Below, in pieces: positions 60,560 to 64,000 of a stretch of DNA of 64,000 nucleotides (position 1 is its first letter; each line of letters opens with the position of its first letter). The translations under genes and the position numbers were made by a program. Origin of the DNA: Aurantiochytrium sp. KH105 (taxonomy: Eukaryota > Sar > Bigyra > Thraustochytrida > Thraustochytriidae); the NCBI GenBank assembly GCA_003116975.1, contig BGKB01000098.1, positions 183,389 to 247,388 on the forward strand, given 5' to 3'. The notes beneath the pieces are model-generated. The model worked only from the letters and a program-made list of their open reading frames with translations. It was not told where the DNA came from and did not search any database.

Positions 60560-61228
60560 CTAGTCATAGCCAAAGACGATGTTGGTCTTTTGTTGTGCCT
60601 GCTTGGTGCTGAGCAAGCCAGGAGGCGGCCTTTTCGTGACATCATGACCAGGCAATCGACTTGACGTAGAGTACGATGCGGGCTCGACACCAAACGTGAC
60701 GGCTGTGGTCTTGAGCGTGTCGACAAACTCCTTGATGCGACGCTTCTCCTGTTTGCGAGAGACAGAGTCGGTGCCAGGATTTACGAATGCAGACTGCGCC
60801 TGTGACTGCGCTACGCTATTTTCGTAGCCCCAGGTAATATTTGAGGTTGCCGTCCTCTTGACCTTTTTGTTTTCCTCAATGAAGCGCGCTGTGTGATGAG
60901 CCATCTCGTCAAAAGAGGGGCCTGTCTCGCGCTGATAATCGGGTTTCTCGTACCCGAGCACAAAATTTGTCTTTTTCAGTTCTTCGCCCCTGTTCACCTT
61001 GACGACGGCATTGCCCGAGGTGCGCGGATCTGGCAGCCCGTTGCTGGTAGTGTATTCGAGGCGCTCCGTGCCGAATCCCCAGTGCACAGTCTTGTTATCT
61101 GGGTTGACTTTTTCCGTAAAGTGTTCGGGGCCGTGTTGTCGCACGCTGTCTTTGGTCGCTTCCATGCAACTTCCCGTGGTCGTCGTCCAGTCAGGCTCCT
61201 CGTAGCCAAAGACGATGCGCCGCGCCAT
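60560..61228 (-). CDS. Protein with six FGYE-type repeats, possible axonemal protein
   Basis: 222 residues from the ATG at 61228 (upstream frame lacks ATG). A motif of the form x-[IV]-x-[FW]-G-[YVF]-E-x-P-x-[YW]-x-x-x-[TS] recurs about six times with roughly 40-residue spacing: RRIVFGYEEPDW, VHWGFGTERLEY, NFVLGYEKPDYQ, NITWGYENSV, AVTFGVEPASY and the terminal NIVFGYD. Basic, helix-poor linkers separate them. Short regularly spaced aromatic motifs are typical of microtubule inner proteins of flagella, but I recognise no named family. Function is inference. Confidence 0.75.
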   Translation of the reverse strand: MARRIVFGYEEPDWTTTTGSCMEATKDSVRQHGPEHFTEKVNPDNKTVHWGFGTERLEYTTSNGLPDPRTSGNAVVKVNRGEELKKTNFVLGYEKPDYQRETGPSFDEMAHHTARFIEENKKVKRTATSNITWGYENSVAQSQAQSAFVNPGTDSVSRKQEKRRIKEFVDTLKTTAVTFGVEPASYSTSSRLPGHDVTKRPPPGLLSTKQAQQKTNIVFGYD

Positions 61229-61262
61229 TGTGGCGCTCGGGTGTGCCTCCGACACGCAAGAT

Positions 61263-61429
61263 TTAGTTGATCAGCAGCAGCACAATATTTATGTCCACAA
61301 GGACCAGCGGGCTGCCGGCGGCAAGCAGTAGGAGCGCCCCCAATGACGAACGTAGCTCGAGCCTCTTCACTTCTGGCTGATTGACCTCGACCTGCTCAAA
61401 GGAAACCTTGCGTTCGTCGCGCTCCGACA
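61263..61429 (-). CDS. Possible small tail-anchored ORF or exon
   Basis: The minus strand from about 61429 to the stop at 61263 reads ERDERKVSFEQVEVNQPEVKRLELRSS followed by a hydrophobic end LGALLLLAAGSPLVLVDINIV, like a tail-anchored protein. No ATG starts this frame; an in-frame start would need an upstream exon (a CATACAG acceptor lies just before) or an indel in the A8 run at about 61454-61461. It ends only 35 bp before the next gene's ATG. Confidence 0.25.
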
Positions 61430-61934
61430 CTGTATGTAGCAAACGTCTACTCCTTTTTTTTGCACGCCGCAAAGGTTTCCATATTTAGCCTATGCATGTA
61501 CTACGTGCATGGGTCTCGAGGTGCAATGCCGAAGCTGAATTCAAGCTGCCTAAACTTGAAGTCCCAGACTCACAACGGATCTAACTGCCCTATTTCTCTT
61601 TATAGACCACATTGTTTTCATCGATTTTCAAGCTCGGAGTTAGCTGCCGCGCCAGAAAGAGAGGCGCATACGTACGGAGCGTATACCCGAGCCACGTTCT
61701 CGCTTTTGCTCGCCCATCAAATGCTTGTGAACAACGAGAAGTAGCAAGAGAGGGGATAGGATCAAGGCGCTGACTGAGAGCGAGTCAAGAGTTCGGGCTT
61801 TGCTGGAACGGCATGTAAAGCAAACAGAATCACGGTCTCAGCGAAAATCTGATTCGTGAAGTATACCATTAGTGAGGGTTCGAAAAGAATTGTACAATGT
61901 CGTCGTTGCTGAAGTTTTGCGCAAGGCACTAAAG

Positions 61935-63107
61935 TTAGCGTGTGAAAGGCTCTGTGAAATGGAACGAAACAAATTTGCGCCCGGGCTTGGCAAAAGCGTC
62001 GGGGAGCCACTCGTCAAGCGTCAAGACAGGCACGAGCGAGGCATCGGCCCAAACGCCGCCGTACCTGCATACCAGCTCGAGACGCAAAAGGTCCGAAAGA
62101 TGCCAGATGCCACGATGGTCCTTGGGCCACGAGGCCGCCGTGAGCGGAGCAAACTTGGCGAGGGTATTGGCATCGACAACGGTGATGTTCCAGTCGGGAT
62201 GAAGCTTGCGCCATCCGTCAATGGCTGCGGAGTTGAGTTTGCTGTGTTTGCGCATGTGCTCTTCGCCCTGAAGCCAGAGTAGCCAAAGGTTACGTGGCAT
62301 GGGCATCTCGGGTTGCTTCTCCAAGTCGCGTTCCAAGCCAGCAGCCTTTTTGTCGAGGTAGGAAAGGTATGGTTTGATTTTGAGATGGCGCGGGCGCTTG
62401 TAGACGGGCACGCCGCTCTTGTAGGAGAGTCTACCCACCTGGGGTCCGGGTTTTCTTGCGTCCGCAGGAAGCTCGCCAAGCGCGTCGATCGCGTTGCGGG
62501 TCTCTTCGTCATGAAGGTACAAGTAGTTTTGCACGTAGTGCACTTGAAAGTAGTTCCACGACGAGCACGAGTTGAACGCGCAGTGGAAGTGGTTAAACCA
62601 CTTGCAGATTTCGCGATTACCTTTGTCCGCGGCGATGAACCACGAGGGCGTGCGGCGCAGCGTCTTGCTGCAGAGGGCTCCAGCTGCCTTCTTTCGCCGA
62701 CGTCGTCGAAGGTTGCGTCCAAGGTTGCGCGGGGTGCTCACCGCGTCGGTCGCGTCTGGTGGCGTTGTGAGTGCGACGCAATCGAGTTCGGGATCGAGGA
62801 TGTCGTCTCCCCAATTCGTGTCGGTGGTCTTGGCCGCCTCTGACAAGCCCTTTTCGAGAGCGATCGTATCGTCGGTCTCCGAGCCGACATCATCCTCGTG
62901 GTAGGGGTCCTCCTCGGCCTCGGGCCTTGCGACCTCGAGATTTTCGTTGAGCGTTCCTCCTACGTCCGCCATTGAGATGTACCCGACCATGACCAGCGTC
63001 AGAACGAATCCTAGCAGAAATGCGCGTCTCGTCACTGGCGAGAGGGCAAGCATAGACGCGCCATGGTTGTGACCGCGGCCGCGCACGGGATTGTTCGCAG
63101 CCTTCAT
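61935..63107 (-). CDS. Caps_synth-type glycosyltransferase, type II membrane protein
   Basis: 390 residues from the ATG at 63107. A basic N-terminus and a single hydrophobic segment (about residues 29-50) give a Golgi type II layout. After an acidic stem and a basic RRRRRKK cluster, the C-terminal domain has NLWLLWLQGEEHM, a long middle, then SDLLRLELVCRYGGVWADASL, where the DxD-like metal site is Asp355. This matches the Caps_synth (capsular polysaccharide synthesis) and GT32-like families. Only about 27 residues follow the YGGVWAD motif before the stop, whereas family members usually continue for 100 or more, so the fold may be C-terminally truncated or extended by an unseen exon. It probably adds a sugar to a secreted glycan or glycoprotein. 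Confidence 0.85.
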   Translation of the reverse strand: MKAANNPVRGRGHNHGASMLALSPVTRRAFLLGFVLTLVMVGYISMADVGGTLNENLEVARPEAEEDPYHEDDVGSETDDTIALEKGLSEAAKTTDTNWGDDILDPELDCVALTTPPDATDAVSTPRNLGRNLRRRRRKKAAGALCSKTLRRTPSWFIAADKGNREICKWFNHFHCAFNSCSSWNYFQVHYVQNYLYLHDEETRNAIDALGELPADARKPGPQVGRLSYKSGVPVYKRPRHLKIKPYLSYLDKKAAGLERDLEKQPEMPMPRNLWLLWLQGEEHMRKHSKLNSAAIDGWRKLHPDWNITVVDANTLAKFAPLTAASWPKDHRGIWHLSDLLRLELVCRYGGVWADASLVPVLTLDEWLPDAFAKPGRKFVSFHFTEPFTR

Positions 63108-63754
63108 GCTCAAGACCACGTCTTGAGCAAGTGCTGCTGCTATTGCTATTGCTACTACCGTCGCTGGCGGATGTGTTTGCAGTATGCAGTTTTAAGTTTG
63201 CCTGGATGGACTTCGCATGGAGCAGCACACTGCTCAACCCACTCTGTGCCTGGGCCGGCCGCCACTGCTTCCACTTTCTTTTCGACTAGCTTTCTACTCG
63301 TGGCAGGCTAGCTAGCCGCGATGCTAAACTCGTGCACACGTGCGTTGACGGTCGCCCCTCTGCGTCCCGCCAAGCGAAGCAGCGCGTTGGCTGCAGCCCA
63401 TGCGCGCCAGGCCTATCAGGCCAGGTCACCTGCCGCGCACGCTCCGATGCGAGGCGTGGTGATGCGATGCGATGCGAGGCGTGGTGATGCGATGCGAGGC
63501 GAGGCGTGGTGATGCGATGCGATGCGAGGCGTGGTGATGCGATGCGAGGCGTGGCGATGCGAGGCGTCATCTCCGCTGAGATCACTTCCCTCGAGAGTCA
63601 GTCTGCACGTGGGCCGGAGAGGAAGAGTAACGGCTAGGCACGTCTACGTGGGCCTACCCCCGCACCGGCGGACCAACTCGGCTTTTATTCTCTCTTCCCT
63701 TCCCTTCCAAGCAGCCGCGGGCTTTTCACTTTTTTTTCTTTTGTTTTCTTTCAG
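63108..63754. repeat. Spacer with GATGCGATGCGAGGCGTGGT-type repeats
   Basis: Tandem permutations of GATGCGATGCGAGGCGTGGT occupy about 63440-63570. No gene. A long pyrimidine tract ends at the AG at 63753-63754. Confidence 0.65.
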
Positions 63755-64000
63755 CTTTGTGACTGCCGCCATAGTCACTGCTCCATCGGCGCTGCCTGCG
63801 CTGCTCGTTAGGCTCACGGCCACTGCCGCTGCGAGCTCGAGCTGCAGGGCCCGACGGCGCGACTGGTCTGCGCATCAGGTCGCAGTCCGCAGGTGTCGCT
63901 CAGCTCTGCAGCGTGCCGCTCAGCGCGCCGCTGAGCTGGCTGTGGCTGTCGCGGCTGCGCTGCAGACCAACGCGGTGACGCGCAAAATTCGCGACAATAC
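63755..64000 (+). CDS. Possible coding exon, truncated by the window edge
   Basis: An excellent acceptor (T-rich tract ending TTTCAG at 63754) is followed by a frame open to the window end. It reads FVTAAIVTAPSALPALLVRLTATAA and later SALQRAAQRAAELAVAVAAALQ, then TNAVTRKIRDNT, with helical character and coding-like third-position GC. No start codon or domain is visible, so it could be chance in GC-rich DNA. Confidence 0.3.

Noticed and set aside
1..64000. tRNA, rRNA or retroelement genes
   Set aside because: No T-loop GTTCRANNC hairpin sets, rRNA conserved segments, reverse transcriptase or transposase motifs were seen by eye; a covariance-model scan would be needed to exclude tRNAs.

Overview
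The window looks like nuclear DNA of a unicellular stramenopile, most probably a thraustochytrid (Labyrinthulomycete). I infer this from compact, almost intron-free, GC-rich genes that use ATG starts and eukaryotic gene families, combined with a polyketide/fatty-acid-type megasynthase, flagellar genes, a VTC1 homologue, peroxisomal proteins with C-terminal PTS1 tripeptides, and spacers packed with 4-6 bp microsatellites. The species assignment is inference; no rRNA or organelle marker is present. About 25 protein genes are supported. Two have recognisable introns, and there is no operon-like structure.

Layout. 1-2690 (-): 3'-truncated cysteine-rich surface protein ending in a LamG-like domain. 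3.2-4.6 kb (-): bestrophin-like membrane protein. 5.4-6.0 kb (+): HINT1-type hydrolase. 6.4-7.4 kb (+): malonyl-CoA:ACP transacylase (MCAT). 7.9-9.3 kb (+): two-pass membrane protein. 9.5-15.5 kb (-): a 1999-residue single-ORF fusion AT-KS-ACP-MetE-like-FMO, the most unusual object here. 15.5-20.6 kb: repeat-rich, gene-poor. 20.6-27.6 kb: two GH27 alpha-galactosidase-like paralogues with N-terminal PAN/apple-like cysteine modules. 28.8 kb: VTC1. 29.5-33.7 kb: secreted cysteine-rich protein, the peroxisomal processing protease TYSND1/DEG15 (ends SKL), and a spliced B12D/NDUFA4-type protein. 33.9-39.2 kb (-): ketopantoate reductase-like enzyme and a 1183-residue ankyrin protein, with a duplicated relic of its own 3' end just downstream. 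40-45.4 kb: coiled-coil protein, three-repeat MYB factor, unknown helical protein. 47.2-48.6 kb: small putative mitochondrial protein and a three-exon gene with a possible ubiquitin-like fold. 49-52.6 kb: TTC29-like TPR protein and a polytopic membrane protein. 53.4-58.4 kb: two HSL-type esterase paralogues and a quinone oxidoreductase. 58.7-63.1 kb: DDI1 aspartic protease, a six-repeat 'FGYE' protein, and a Caps_synth-type glycosyltransferase. A possible truncated exon runs off the right edge.

Connections. The MCAT gene close to the megasynthase could supply malonyl units (inference). Three proteins end in PTS1-like tripeptides (TYSND1 SKL, quinone oxidoreductase AKL, second esterase PKL), and the latter two are a divergent pair. 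TTC29 and perhaps the FGYE-repeat protein fit a flagellated zoospore stage. Because introns and GC-biased codons generate long antisense reading frames, coding calls here rest on recognisable domains, ATG context and motif integrity, not on ORF length.
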